From Oscillospiraceae bacterium (GTDB lineage: Bacteria; Bacillota; Clostridia; Oscillospirales; Ruminococcaceae): 14,639 nucleotides of DNA. The position numbers were made by a program, and so were the translations under genes. Under the pieces are notes generated by a model. The model did no database searches. It saw nothing but the letters and a program-made list of their open reading frames with translations, and had not been told where the DNA came from. Position 1 is the stretch's first letter, and the number at the start of each line of letters is the position of its first letter. Location of the stretch: the NCBI GenBank assembly GCA_016302225.1, contig JAEDOB010000022.1, forward strand, positions 1 to 14,639, given 5' to 3'. Positions 1 through 8,700 of the stretch are shown one piece after another.

Positions 1-7
1 GAAAAAA

Positions 8-1402
8 TTATTTGTTTGCGGTTTCTTTTTCTGTTACCGCAGAATTTGTCGGCTTTTCCTCCTTGACACCCTCGGTGCTTTCGGGGACGAAAAGTATTTT
101 GATGGTCATAAGTATCAGCTTAATATCCAGCATCAGCGAATAATTTTCGATATATGCAAGGTCAAGCTTTAATTTATCGTAGGGCGTGGTGTTATATTTG
201 CCCATGACCTGCGCATAGCCCGTAAGACCTGCCTTTACCTTTAGACGGTAGCTGAATTCGGGCATACTTTCCTCGCTTATTGCCGCCAGCTCGGGGCGCT
301 CGGGGCGGGGACCTACTATGGACATATCGCCCTTCAAAATGTTGATAAGCTGGGGCAGCTCGTCAAAGCGAATCTTTCTGATAATACGTCCGATAGGCGT
401 TATCCTGTCGTCATTCTGCGATGCAAGGCGTGCGCCGCTGTTTTTCTCGGCATCGACTATCATACTGCGGAACTTGTAGACCTTGAATATCCGTCCGCCG
501 ACGGTCAGCCTGTCCTGCGTATAGAAAACGGGACCGTGGTCGTACAGCTTGATAGCCGCCGCAGTTATAAGCATAAACGGCGAAAGCACCACCAGTGCAA
601 TAAGCGAAAGGGTAATATCCATAAGCCGCTTGACAGCCGCCTGCTCAGCGTTCAGACCGCTGTTTCGGCAGAGAAGCAGGGGGGTGTCGAACATATTCAT
701 ATCCTCCGCACCTCTGATGATAATATCGGAGATCTTCGGGGTTATGTAGGTTCTTTTGGAATTTGCAAAGCAGAATTTCAGTATGTCATTTCTCCGCTGA
801 CCGGGAATATCGCAGATGATAACGGCTTCATACTCCATTATTACCCGCTTTATCTCCTCAAGGTCCTCGTCCGCTCTTATGGAACGGCAGATACAGAACC
901 TGTCGTCCCTTGCGCACATTTTCTCTACCAGACTGACCGCCAGACGGCTCCCGTAAACTATGACCATTTTTTTCGGGGGATACAGCTTTGAGAACAGCCT
1001 GTTGCTGAGTATCGCCCAGACGCATATGACGAAAGCCTGAACAACGGTCATAATAACGATAGGCAAGGGATTGAACATCGTCCTTGCAATAAGGCATATC
1101 TGGAAATAGGTAATGACATTTACGCAGACAAGCGAAAGGCACTGCGAATACACAATATCCGTCAGCTTCAGAAAGCCTATGCGGTAGCCCTTGTAGATAC
1201 GGGAAAACAGCATAAACATCAGCGCATAAACGCCGTACAGCAGGACGTTGCCCTTCAGATAGAACATTCCCGCAGCAAAATGCGGGCTGCTCTTATTGTA
1301 GTATCTTATCCAGACAAAGGAATAGCAAAGTGTAAGGGCGCAGATAAGAACAAGCGAGGTCGTGAACATTATTAGCCGCTTGAATTTTTCCGCATTATTC
1401 AT
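8..1402 (-). CDS. Polyprenyl-phosphate sugar-phosphate transferase (exopolysaccharide priming enzyme, WcaJ/EpsL-like)
   Basis: A 464-residue membrane enzyme expected to move a sugar-1-phosphate from a nucleotide sugar to undecaprenyl phosphate at the inner face of the membrane, the first step of a surface polysaccharide. The N-terminal part (about residues 10-135) has four hydrophobic segments, followed by a Rossmann-like middle region starting near MVIVYGSR (146-153). The C-terminal catalytic half begins with a hydrophobic segment (about 262-285) and carries the family signatures KFRSM (310-314), the Asp-Glu pair in RFDELPQL (347-348), GPRPERPE (364-371) and GLTGYAQV (392-399). Length fits the long WcaJ-type class rather than the short PglC class. 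The start is supported by AAGGAG seven bases before the ATG. It lies 14 bases after prfB and probably shares its transcript. The sugar donor cannot be read from sequence. The family assignment is firm. Confidence 0.93.
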   Translation of the reverse strand: MNNAEKFKRLIMFTTSLVLICALTLCYSFVWIRYYNKSSPHFAAGMFYLKGNVLLYGVYALMFMLFSRIYKGYRIGFLKLTDIVYSQCLSLVCVNVITYFQICLIARTMFNPLPIVIMTVVQAFVICVWAILSNRLFSKLYPPKKMVIVYGSRLAVSLVEKMCARDDRFCICRSIRADEDLEEIKRVIMEYEAVIICDIPGQRRNDILKFCFANSKRTYITPKISDIIIRGAEDMNMFDTPLLLCRNSGLNAEQAAVKRLMDITLSLIALVVLSPFMLITAAAIKLYDHGPVFYTQDRLTVGGRIFKVYKFRSMIVDAEKNSGARLASQNDDRITPIGRIIRKIRFDELPQLINILKGDMSIVGPRPERPELAAISEESMPEFSYRLKVKAGLTGYAQVMGKYNTTPYDKLKLDLAYIENYSLMLDIKLILMTIKILFVPESTEGVKEEKPTNSAVTEKETANK

Positions 1403-1416
1403 TCAAAACTCCTTAA

Positions 1417-2541
1417 TTATTCGGTTTTTTCAAGAGTTCCGTGGGACAGTGCCTTTAGGTAGGCGTTGATAAATCCGTCAAGATCGCCGTCCATAACAGC
1501 CTGAACGTTTCCGTTTTCAAAGCCTGTACGGTGGTCCTTTACCAGGGTGTAGGGCATGAAAACGTAGGAACGTATCTGCGAGCCCCATGCGATCTCCTTC
1601 TGAACTCCTTTTATATCCTCGATCTTGTCGAGATGCTCTCTTTCCTTGATCTCCATCAGCTTTGCCACCAGCATTTTCATGGCGTAATCTCTGTTCTGGA
1701 ACTGGCTTCTCTGTGTCTGACAGGAGGTGACGATTCCCGTGGGGATATGGGTAAGACGTACTGCGGACGATGTTTTGTTAATATGCTGACCGCCTGCGCC
1801 GCTGGAACGGAAAACGTCCATTTTAATGTCCTCGGGACGAATATCAACGGTAACGCTGTCGTCCATTTCGGGCATTACTTCAAGAGATGAGAAGGAGGTG
1901 TGTCTGCGTCCCGAGCTGTCAAAGGGGGAAATTCTTACCAGACGGTGAACGCCCGATTCGGATTTCAGAAAGCCGTAAGCGTTTTCGCCCTCAATAAGGA
2001 TAGATGCGGACTTCATGCCCGCTTCATCGCCGTCCAGATAGTCAAGTGTGGTAGCCTTGAAGCCGTGGGACTCAGCCCACTTGTTGTACATTCTGAAAAG
2101 CATCTCCGCCCAATCCTGAGCTTCGGTGCCGCCTGCGCCTGCGTGGAAGGTTAGGATAGCGTTGTTCTTGTCATATTCGCCCGTAAGCAGTGTGGTAAGC
2201 TTTGCAGCCTCCAGCTGACGCTTGAACTCGTCGGCTTCGGCGTTCAGGGCTTCGGCTTCGGAGGTGTCGTCCTCTTCAAGGCACATTTCTATCATGGTGA
2301 TAGTGTCCTCCAGCAAGCCATTGAGCTTTTTGTAATTTTCGATTTTCGACTCGTAGCCTTTAAGCTCCTGCATGACCTTCTGGGAATTGTCGGGGTCGTC
2401 CCAGAAATTCGGCTCGGAGGATTTATTGTGAAGCTCCTCCACTCTTTCCTTGGCTCTTTCGATGTCAAGGACGTCGTAAAGCTCCTTCATTTCCTTGCGG
2501 TATCCCACAAGCTCTGTTTTAAGTTCGTCAAGAAGTATCAT
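1417..2541 (-). CDS. prfB: Peptide chain release factor 2 (RF2), single uninterrupted frame
   Basis: RF2 recognises UGA and UAA stop codons in the ribosomal A site and triggers peptide release. The 374-residue protein has the N-terminal helical domain (to about 115), the RF2 codon-recognition tripeptide SPF (205-207) and the catalytic GGQ (250-252) within GAGGQHINKTSSAVR. The length equals the full family length. Most prfB genes have an in-frame UGA near codon 26 that needs a +1 shift on CUU-UGA-C. Here codons 25-26 read CTT GAC (bases 2469-2464), encoding Leu-Asp without a stop, so the autoregulatory frameshift is absent. The ATG at 2541 is preceded by AAAGGA nine bases upstream. A promoter lies at 2598-2626. 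The sugar transferase follows 14 bases downstream with its own ribosome binding site. Confidence 0.97.
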   Translation of the reverse strand: MILLDELKTELVGYRKEMKELYDVLDIERAKERVEELHNKSSEPNFWDDPDNSQKVMQELKGYESKIENYKKLNGLLEDTITMIEMCLEEDDTSEAEALNAEADEFKRQLEAAKLTTLLTGEYDKNNAILTFHAGAGGTEAQDWAEMLFRMYNKWAESHGFKATTLDYLDGDEAGMKSASILIEGENAYGFLKSESGVHRLVRISPFDSSGRRHTSFSSLEVMPEMDDSVTVDIRPEDIKMDVFRSSGAGGQHINKTSSAVRLTHIPTGIVTSCQTQRSQFQNRDYAMKMLVAKLMEIKEREHLDKIEDIKGVQKEIAWGSQIRSYVFMPYTLVKDHRTGFENGNVQAVMDGDLDGFINAYLKALSHGTLEKTE

Positions 2542-2597
2542 ATATTTTTATCCTTTCAGTACATTTTGTAAATATGTCGGTGAACACACCTATTTAT

Positions 2598-2626
2598 ATA
2601 GTAATACAAAATCGCCGATATGTCAA
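2598..2626 (-). promoter_or_regulatory. Sigma-A type promoter of prfB
   Basis: On the minus strand, a perfect -35 TTGACA (2621-2626) and a -10 TACTAT (2598-2603, four of six consensus bases) are 17 bases apart. The -35 touches the stop codon of the upstream CLC gene. It leaves an untranslated leader of roughly 50 bases before prfB, so prfB and the sugar transferase can be transcribed separately from the genes upstream. Confidence 0.65.
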
Positions 2627-3922
2627 CTACTTTCCGGTCATCTTTTGGATTTTTACAGGACGAAGCTTTGAAAAGAGTATCTGCTGACTGCCGTAAAGCC
2701 CGTCATAGCCCGAAAGCAGATAGCTGACCGCCGCTGCAATGGCAAAATAAGGAAGTCCCTCCGCCCCAAACAGCTCCACTGCAAGTATTATGGTGGTAAT
2801 GGGGCAGTTGGTAACTCCGCAGAACATAGCTGTCAGACCGATAGCCGCACCGAAGGACGGTGTTATGCCGCTGAAAAATGTGGAAATTGCCGCTCCCGCC
2901 GTTGCGCCGATGAACATTGTGGGGACTATCTCTCCGCCCTTGAAGCCTGCGCCCAATGTCAGGGCGGTGAAGAGTATTTTCAGAAGAAACGCTTCATATC
3001 TGACATTTCCGCCGAAGGCTGCGGTGATAACGTCCATTCCCGCACCGTTATAGTCACGGGTCTGCAAAATAAATGTCAGTGCGCAGACAATAACGCCGCC
3101 CACAAAGCCCCGAAGCATGGTATTTGGTATGTATTGCCTGTAAAGCATGGCGGTTTTGTGCATGGTCTTGCAGAAAAGTATGCTGATAAACGCCGAAAGC
3201 ACGGCAATTCCTGCGGCAAAAAGTATTTCCGTAACCGCCGCCGCCGAGATAGGCAGAATTCCGTAAACATCAAAATGCGCCGCATGAACGCCGAAGTGAT
3301 GCGCCACCGCAGAGCCGACTATCGCCGAAATAACGCAGGGTACCAGCGCCGAATAATGAAAGGTGCCCACCGTGGTGACCTCCATTGCGAAAACCGCCGC
3401 TGCGATAGGCGTGCCGAAAAGTGCCGAAAATCCTGCGCTCATGCCGCACATTGTGATTATGGGACGCTCCCGCATATTTATCTTCAAGGGACGGCTGATG
3501 AATACCGCCGTGCTGCCGCCTATCTGCAATGCTGCGCCCTCACGTCCGCTGGAACCGCCGCAGAGATGGGTCAGGACGGTGGAGAAGAATATCAGCAGCA
3601 TCATTTTGATGGAAAGCCGCTTGCCGTTTCTGACGGAGATCAGCACGGAGTTTGTGCCCTTGTCCTTGTCCATTCCCAGAAGGCTGTATGATTTTGCGAT
3701 AATTATTCCCGCAATGGGCAGGAGAAGTATGATAAGATCGTGGGTCTGACGGAATTCCGTTGCCCATTCGACTGCCTTGTCAAACGCCGTAGCAACGCCG
3801 CCGACCACCAGTCCCACTATGATGGCGATGACCGTCCAGCGGAGAAAGCCGGGCAGCAGCGACTTCATTGAAAGCTCCGACATATCGGGCTGCGGGGGGG
3901 ATTTTTTTTCTATCGTTTCCAT
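2627..3922 (-). CDS. CLC family anion transporter, CLC-F (fluoride exporter) type suspected
   Basis: A 431-residue integral membrane protein of the CLC chloride channel/antiporter fold, about the size of bacterial CLCs without the C-terminal CBS domains. Visible signatures are GGSSGREGAALQ (122-133) with the gating glutamate at 128, GTPIAAAVFAMEV (170-182), and GFKGGEIVPTMFIGA (326-340), the equivalent of the GxFxP anion-site loop. The usual chloride-selectivity motif GSGIP is absent: the corresponding stretch reads GTNSVL (89-94). From memory, that change together with THLxGGSxGREGxxxQ and KGGE resembles CLC-F fluoride/proton antiporters more than chloride transporters. A tyrosine at 410 (GLYGSQ) may align with the classic anion-coordinating Tyr, which argues the other way. 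AAAGGAAAG precedes the ATG. The gene starts 24 bases after the EpsG-like gene, so it is probably cotranscribed; no fluoride riboswitch is visible in that gap. Confidence 0.9.
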   Translation of the reverse strand: METIEKKSPPQPDMSELSMKSLLPGFLRWTVIAIIVGLVVGGVATAFDKAVEWATEFRQTHDLIILLLPIAGIIIAKSYSLLGMDKDKGTNSVLISVRNGKRLSIKMMLLIFFSTVLTHLCGGSSGREGAALQIGGSTAVFISRPLKINMRERPIITMCGMSAGFSALFGTPIAAAVFAMEVTTVGTFHYSALVPCVISAIVGSAVAHHFGVHAAHFDVYGILPISAAAVTEILFAAGIAVLSAFISILFCKTMHKTAMLYRQYIPNTMLRGFVGGVIVCALTFILQTRDYNGAGMDVITAAFGGNVRYEAFLLKILFTALTLGAGFKGGEIVPTMFIGATAGAAISTFFSGITPSFGAAIGLTAMFCGVTNCPITTIILAVELFGAEGLPYFAIAAAVSYLLSGYDGLYGSQQILFSKLRPVKIQKMTGK

Positions 3923-3946
3923 TTTCTTTCTTTCCTTTCGGAGATT

Positions 3947-5683
3947 TTATTCGGTAAAGTGGCTGTTTATATGGGGATTTACGTTGGAGGAGATGTTTAC
4001 CGAATCAATGACCTCTCCTGTTTCTGTGCGTATAACAACGATGTTCATGCCTTCCTCGTTGGAGGAATATTCCTTTCCGCAGACGATTATGGAGGACTTT
4101 CCGTTTTTGCGGGAGGAGGAGGTTATCTCGATTTTTCCGTAATCCATATTGAACTGTGCGGAAAATTCGCCGCCGCTGTATCTTTCGTAGAGAGCGGGTT
4201 CTCCGAATTCCTCCGAAACGGCTATGACCGCCGTGCCTGTCCTGTGTTCGGGAAAATTCCCCTCAAAGCCTCTCAGACGGTATGCCCGCAGAAAGGTGTT
4301 GTCCAAAAATCTTGTATATTCGCCCTTTGTGGACACGATGACTGTGTAATCGTCATCGGCTGCCAGAAGGAGAAAATCAATGGTGCTGTCAACGGCGGAA
4401 AGCATTCTGTCCCGCTGGATAGGCGACAGCATTTCCATGCCCTTTTTGCGGACAGACAGAATATTTGTCTGATAGGGGAAAACGCCGTGTGCGCCGTAGA
4501 AGCCTGCGCTGCCGATGTAGCTGTTGTACCAGAGAGAAACTCCGCATATTGCCAGCAGCGAAAGAGCGTAGACCGCCTTGCCCCTTCTCATTTTATGCTT
4601 CTGTCTGACCGATAGGCGCATAAGGTCCAGCCATTCCACGGTCAGCTCCTCCGTTTCTGCCATTTTGCGGTTTATCTCGTCCAGACCCTTTCTGTCGGAG
4701 ATAAGGCTTTCAATATACTGCACTGCGGCGGGGAGGGCAAGCACGGAGAATACAAAGGGATAGTAGGCAAATCTTTCCATAATACTGTGCTTTGTCATAA
4801 ATATCCAGATGACCGCCTGATAAAACATCAGGTTTGCAAAAATATTATCCTCGGTTTCTGCGTCGCCATGCTTGTTTTTTACGAGATATGTCCCGTAAAC
4901 AGCCGCAAATATCAGCACGGGCAGGATAACATAAACGGGAGAAAGTCCCTCCAGAACAAATTCGGAGCTTAGATATTCCTCATATTTTCCGCCGAGAAGC
5001 TTTGCGGCAAGGGTGATAAGCTTATCCGAAAAGATAAACGCCAATGCCGCCGCCGCAGCTTCTATGCCAATAAGCAGGGGACGGGGCTTTAAGGCGGCGA
5101 GGAAATAAATAGGTATCATAATCAGGGCGGAATAGTGGAAGCCCGCTGCCGCAATTATTATCAGCATTGCGGGGATAATTTTTCTGTCCCGCAGAAATTT
5201 CCAGCCCAGCAGGATTATGGAAACCGCTATTGCCTGTCGGGTGAAATTCATGGTCATATAGAAAAACGCAAAGCAGACGTAAGTAAAGCAGGAGATCATG
5301 GGTCTTTTGCTGTACAGATAAACGGCAAACCCCGCAGGAACAAGGGCGCATATGGAATATACCGCCGTATAGACCTCGGTATTTTGCGTAAACAGCCCTA
5401 TAAACCGTGTCAGCAGGGTGAAAAGCGGTTCATAGCTTATCTCCCCCTGAGTTGGGTGGGGAGTGTTTATATCGTTTATCAGCTGAAATGTATTGATATA
5501 TGAAAAATAGTCGTTTCCAATGCCGTAGCGGAACGCCGAAAGCAGAATAAGGCTTAAAAACACCGCCGAAACGTAAATTATCCTTTTTACCCTGTTTGGC
5601 TTTATCTCGGTCAGGAAAATGCCCGTTACCGCAATAACAGCCAAAAGTATGAGATATACGGTCATATTGCTGAAAGCCTCCAT
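3947..5683 (-). CDS. EpsG-family polysaccharide polymerase with C-terminal ILEI/FAM3-like domain
   Basis: A 578-residue multi-pass membrane protein. The first 330 residues match the EpsG family of Wzy-like proteins, which polymerise or assemble exopolysaccharide repeat units: RYGIGNDYFSY (52-62), EPLFTLL (85-91), NFTRQAIAVSI (146-156) and FHYSALIMIPIYF (182-194), amid about ten hydrophobic segments. EpsG proteins are usually near 350-400 residues. Here a charged linker (about 330-370), one more membrane segment (about 372-386) and a soluble tail of some 190 residues follow. The tail ends with a pattern typical of ILEI/FAM3 domains: KNGKSSIIVCGKEYS, GMNIVVIRTETG and EVIDSV (about 526-561). The ATG at 5683 is preferred over the upstream in-frame TTG at 5695 because GGAGG lies five bases before it. 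The helicase gene ends 24 bases upstream. EpsG assignment is solid; the tail assignment is from memory of the pattern. Confidence 0.88.
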   Translation of the reverse strand: MEAFSNMTVYLILLAVIAVTGIFLTEIKPNRVKRIIYVSAVFLSLILLSAFRYGIGNDYFSYINTFQLINDINTPHPTQGEISYEPLFTLLTRFIGLFTQNTEVYTAVYSICALVPAGFAVYLYSKRPMISCFTYVCFAFFYMTMNFTRQAIAVSIILLGWKFLRDRKIIPAMLIIIAAAGFHYSALIMIPIYFLAALKPRPLLIGIEAAAAALAFIFSDKLITLAAKLLGGKYEEYLSSEFVLEGLSPVYVILPVLIFAAVYGTYLVKNKHGDAETEDNIFANLMFYQAVIWIFMTKHSIMERFAYYPFVFSVLALPAAVQYIESLISDRKGLDEINRKMAETEELTVEWLDLMRLSVRQKHKMRRGKAVYALSLLAICGVSLWYNSYIGSAGFYGAHGVFPYQTNILSVRKKGMEMLSPIQRDRMLSAVDSTIDFLLLAADDDYTVIVSTKGEYTRFLDNTFLRAYRLRGFEGNFPEHRTGTAVIAVSEEFGEPALYERYSGGEFSAQFNMDYGKIEITSSSRKNGKSSIIVCGKEYSSNEEGMNIVVIRTETGEVIDSVNISSNVNPHINSHFTE

Positions 5684-5707
5684 AAATACCTCCAAAATGC
5701 AAGATGT

Positions 5708-8700
5708 CTATCCGAACAGCGCAAGAAGCTCGTTTCTGTCAAGCAGGGAAACTCCGCCGCCTGCGGTAACAAGGCTGTCGGCAAGCTCCGTCTTTGCGGA
5801 CTGAAGCTCCTTTATCTTTTCCTCTATTGTGCCCTTTGCGATAAGCTTATATACGGTGACGTCGTTTTTCTGACCTATGCGGTAGGCACGGTCTGTCGCC
5901 TGATTTTCCGCAGAGGCATTCCACCAAGGGTCGTAGTGGATAACAATGTCTGCGCCTGTCAGGTTAAGCCCCGTTCCGCCCGCTTTCAGGGATATGAGGA
6001 AAACCTCCGTATCGTCGGTGTTGAAGCGTTCCACCATTTCCAGACGCTTTGACGGCGGCGTTGAGCCTGTCAGGGAAACGGTCTTTATCCCAAGCTTTGC
6101 AAGCTGATCTTCTATTATAGACAGCATTGATGTAAACTGCGAAAACAGCAGCACCTTATGTCCCGACGAAACGCAGCTTTCCGTCAGGTCGGTGCAAAGG
6201 TCAAGCTTTGCACTGCCGCCCTTGTAGTTTTCATAGGCAAGGGACGGGTCGCAGCATATCTGACGGAGTCTGGTAAGCTCTGCGAGAATTTCCATTTTTC
6301 CCTGTCCGCTGTCGGAACGGCTGTCTGCCAGCATTGCCTTCATTCGGCTGACCTCGGCGTCATACAGCTTGCGCTGTTCGCCCTCCATGGCGGCGGTGAG
6401 AACCACCTCGTTTTTCTCGGGAAGCTCGCTTAAAACGTCCTTTTTAAGCCGTCTGAGGATAAAGGGCGCAGTCATTCGGCGAAGGCTTTCCAGTGCCTTG
6501 TCGGAATTCTCCTTGACAATGGGCTGCTCATATCTCCGCTTGAAATCGGTGTAATTGAAAAGATACCCCGGCATTATAAAGTCGAAAACGCTCCACAGCT
6601 CCGCAAGGGAATTTTCCACGGGAGTTCCCGTCAGAGCAAGCTTCACCTGACCGTCGACGGCTTTTACCGCCTTTGCGCTTTGGGTCGAGTGATTTTTTAT
6701 ATACTGCGCCTCGTCGATGATAACGAAGCGGAAATGCAGCTCGTCGTACAGCTGAATGTCCCGTTTGAGCAGGTCGTAGGAGGTGACGATAACGTCGGAA
6801 TTTTGGTATTCGGAGAGTATCCTGCTGCGGTTGTCGGCGTTTCCGTCGGCGGCTGTGCAGACAAGCCCCGAGCCGAATTTTTCTATCTCGCTCTGCCAGT
6901 TAAGACAGAGTGATGACGGACAGACTATCAGCGACGGCATATGGGGCAGCTCTTTGGCAATCCTGTCCTGTTTATCGGACATAAGCAGAGCAATGGTCTG
7001 AATGGTCTTTCCCAGTCCCATATCGTCTGCCAAAATGCCGCCGAAGCCGTATTCCGAGATAGCCTTTAACCAGCGAAAGCCCTCTGTCTGGTAATCTCTG
7101 AGAATATCCTCCAGCTTAGCGGGGACGGTAAATTCCACCGAGGAAAACTCCCTTGCCTTTCGGGAAAACTCACGGTTTTTCTCAAACCTAAGCTCCGTCC
7201 GCTCCTTCATAAGCTTGTCGAGATACAGCATTCTGTACCCCGGAAGGGCTATCTTTTCCTTGAGAAGCTCCTTGCTGTCCAGCCGCAGATCCTCAGTCAG
7301 CTCGGCAAGAGCCTCCATTTCGGGAGAACCAAGCGAGATAAAGGAACCGCTGCTCAGACGGCGGTATTTTTTACCCTTGCGGTAATCTTTGAGCATATCC
7401 GCAAGCTCTTCTCTGCTGTATTCGTCGGAGATAAGCTCCAGCTCCAGAAGTCCCGAGGAAAGCCTTACGCCCACCTTTGCGCTTACCTTCGGGTGCACCT
7501 TGATTTTGTCCATGCTCTCCGACGCAAACACGGTCATCAGCCTTGAAAGCTCGGGAATTCCCTCGGTCAGCAGGGTGTAAAGCTCGTCCTCATTGTTGCA
7601 TATAAATGCCTTTGATGCTTTTGGATCAACGGAGGAAAAATATTTCAGAACCATTCTTTCGGCTGCCAGCTCTCCCGCAATATCGGGGGAGGACTCCGCA
7701 GTTTTTGACTGAAATCCGCCTTTTTTCACATCTCCGTAGACAAATTCCAGACGTGCGGAAACAGTATTTTCGCTCGGCATATCCAGATAGAGAAAGGTTT
7801 TCAGCTTGACGGAGGCGTATTTTGCCGTATCTGCTTCGGAAATGACCTTTACATTTTTTGCGGCAGGCTCCATTACCGACCGCCAGAATGCGGGCATATC
7901 CTTTTCCGCAACACGGACGGTGTCATTATTGATAAGCGACTTCAGCAGCTCGGCGGCATTATCGGAAAATTCACGGTCGGAGATGTAAATGTCGCCGCCG
8001 ACAAGATAGTAGGAATATTCGCCCTTGCCCAGAAATGTGTATGTGTCCTCCTTCTCGGTCAGGGATATTTCGCAGCCGCCCTCGGCAGGAGCGACCTTTA
8101 CGGTAAATGGGGGATTTTCTCTTATAATTTTGGCACGGCAGCCGTCAATGGTTATGCAGTTATCCCTGTAAATGTCAAAAAGTGCGTCCAGGTCAAAGCC
8201 CGAAAGCTGCAATTCTCGGTATCTTGATGATGAATACGAATAATACCTGCCTGTGGACGCCCTTGACAGCAGAAAACGCAGTATGGGCAGACTTTTTTCG
8301 TCAAAGCTTGAAATATCGTGGCAGAGAGAAAGCTCCTTGCCGTAATTCTTGACTTCATTTGTGGAAAACAGCTCCGCAAACTCCTGCAGATTTTTGATGA
8401 CATACATTCTTTTTGTGCCCACCTTGAATTCGGCGGACACCGACCTGTAACCGATAGAAAGGCAGGGTTCAAGGCTTACCTTTTCGCTCCCCGCAGACAG
8501 CTGTCCCATAGTTTTTGCCGCCGCAGAACGCATTAGCGAAAGTGCCTCTCCGTCGGTGGAAATGCTGTAATTGCTGTATTCCTCGGAATATTTCAGTGCC
8601 AGAGCGATAACGTGCTTGCAGGCACCGTCATAGCAGGACGCAGCGGGGCAGTCGCAGCCGAACCGTATGATCTTTCCCTCGCTGTTTACGGTAAAATCCG

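Noticed and set aside
3134..3691. Open frame of 185 codons opposite the CLC gene
   Set aside because: The product is rich in Arg, His and Cys with no domain pattern, and it is fully contained in the CLC gene, so it is a mirror of that coding sequence.
3923..3946. Fluoride riboswitch upstream of the CLC gene
   Set aside because: Only 24 bases separate it from the preceding gene, and these hold just the ribosome binding site.
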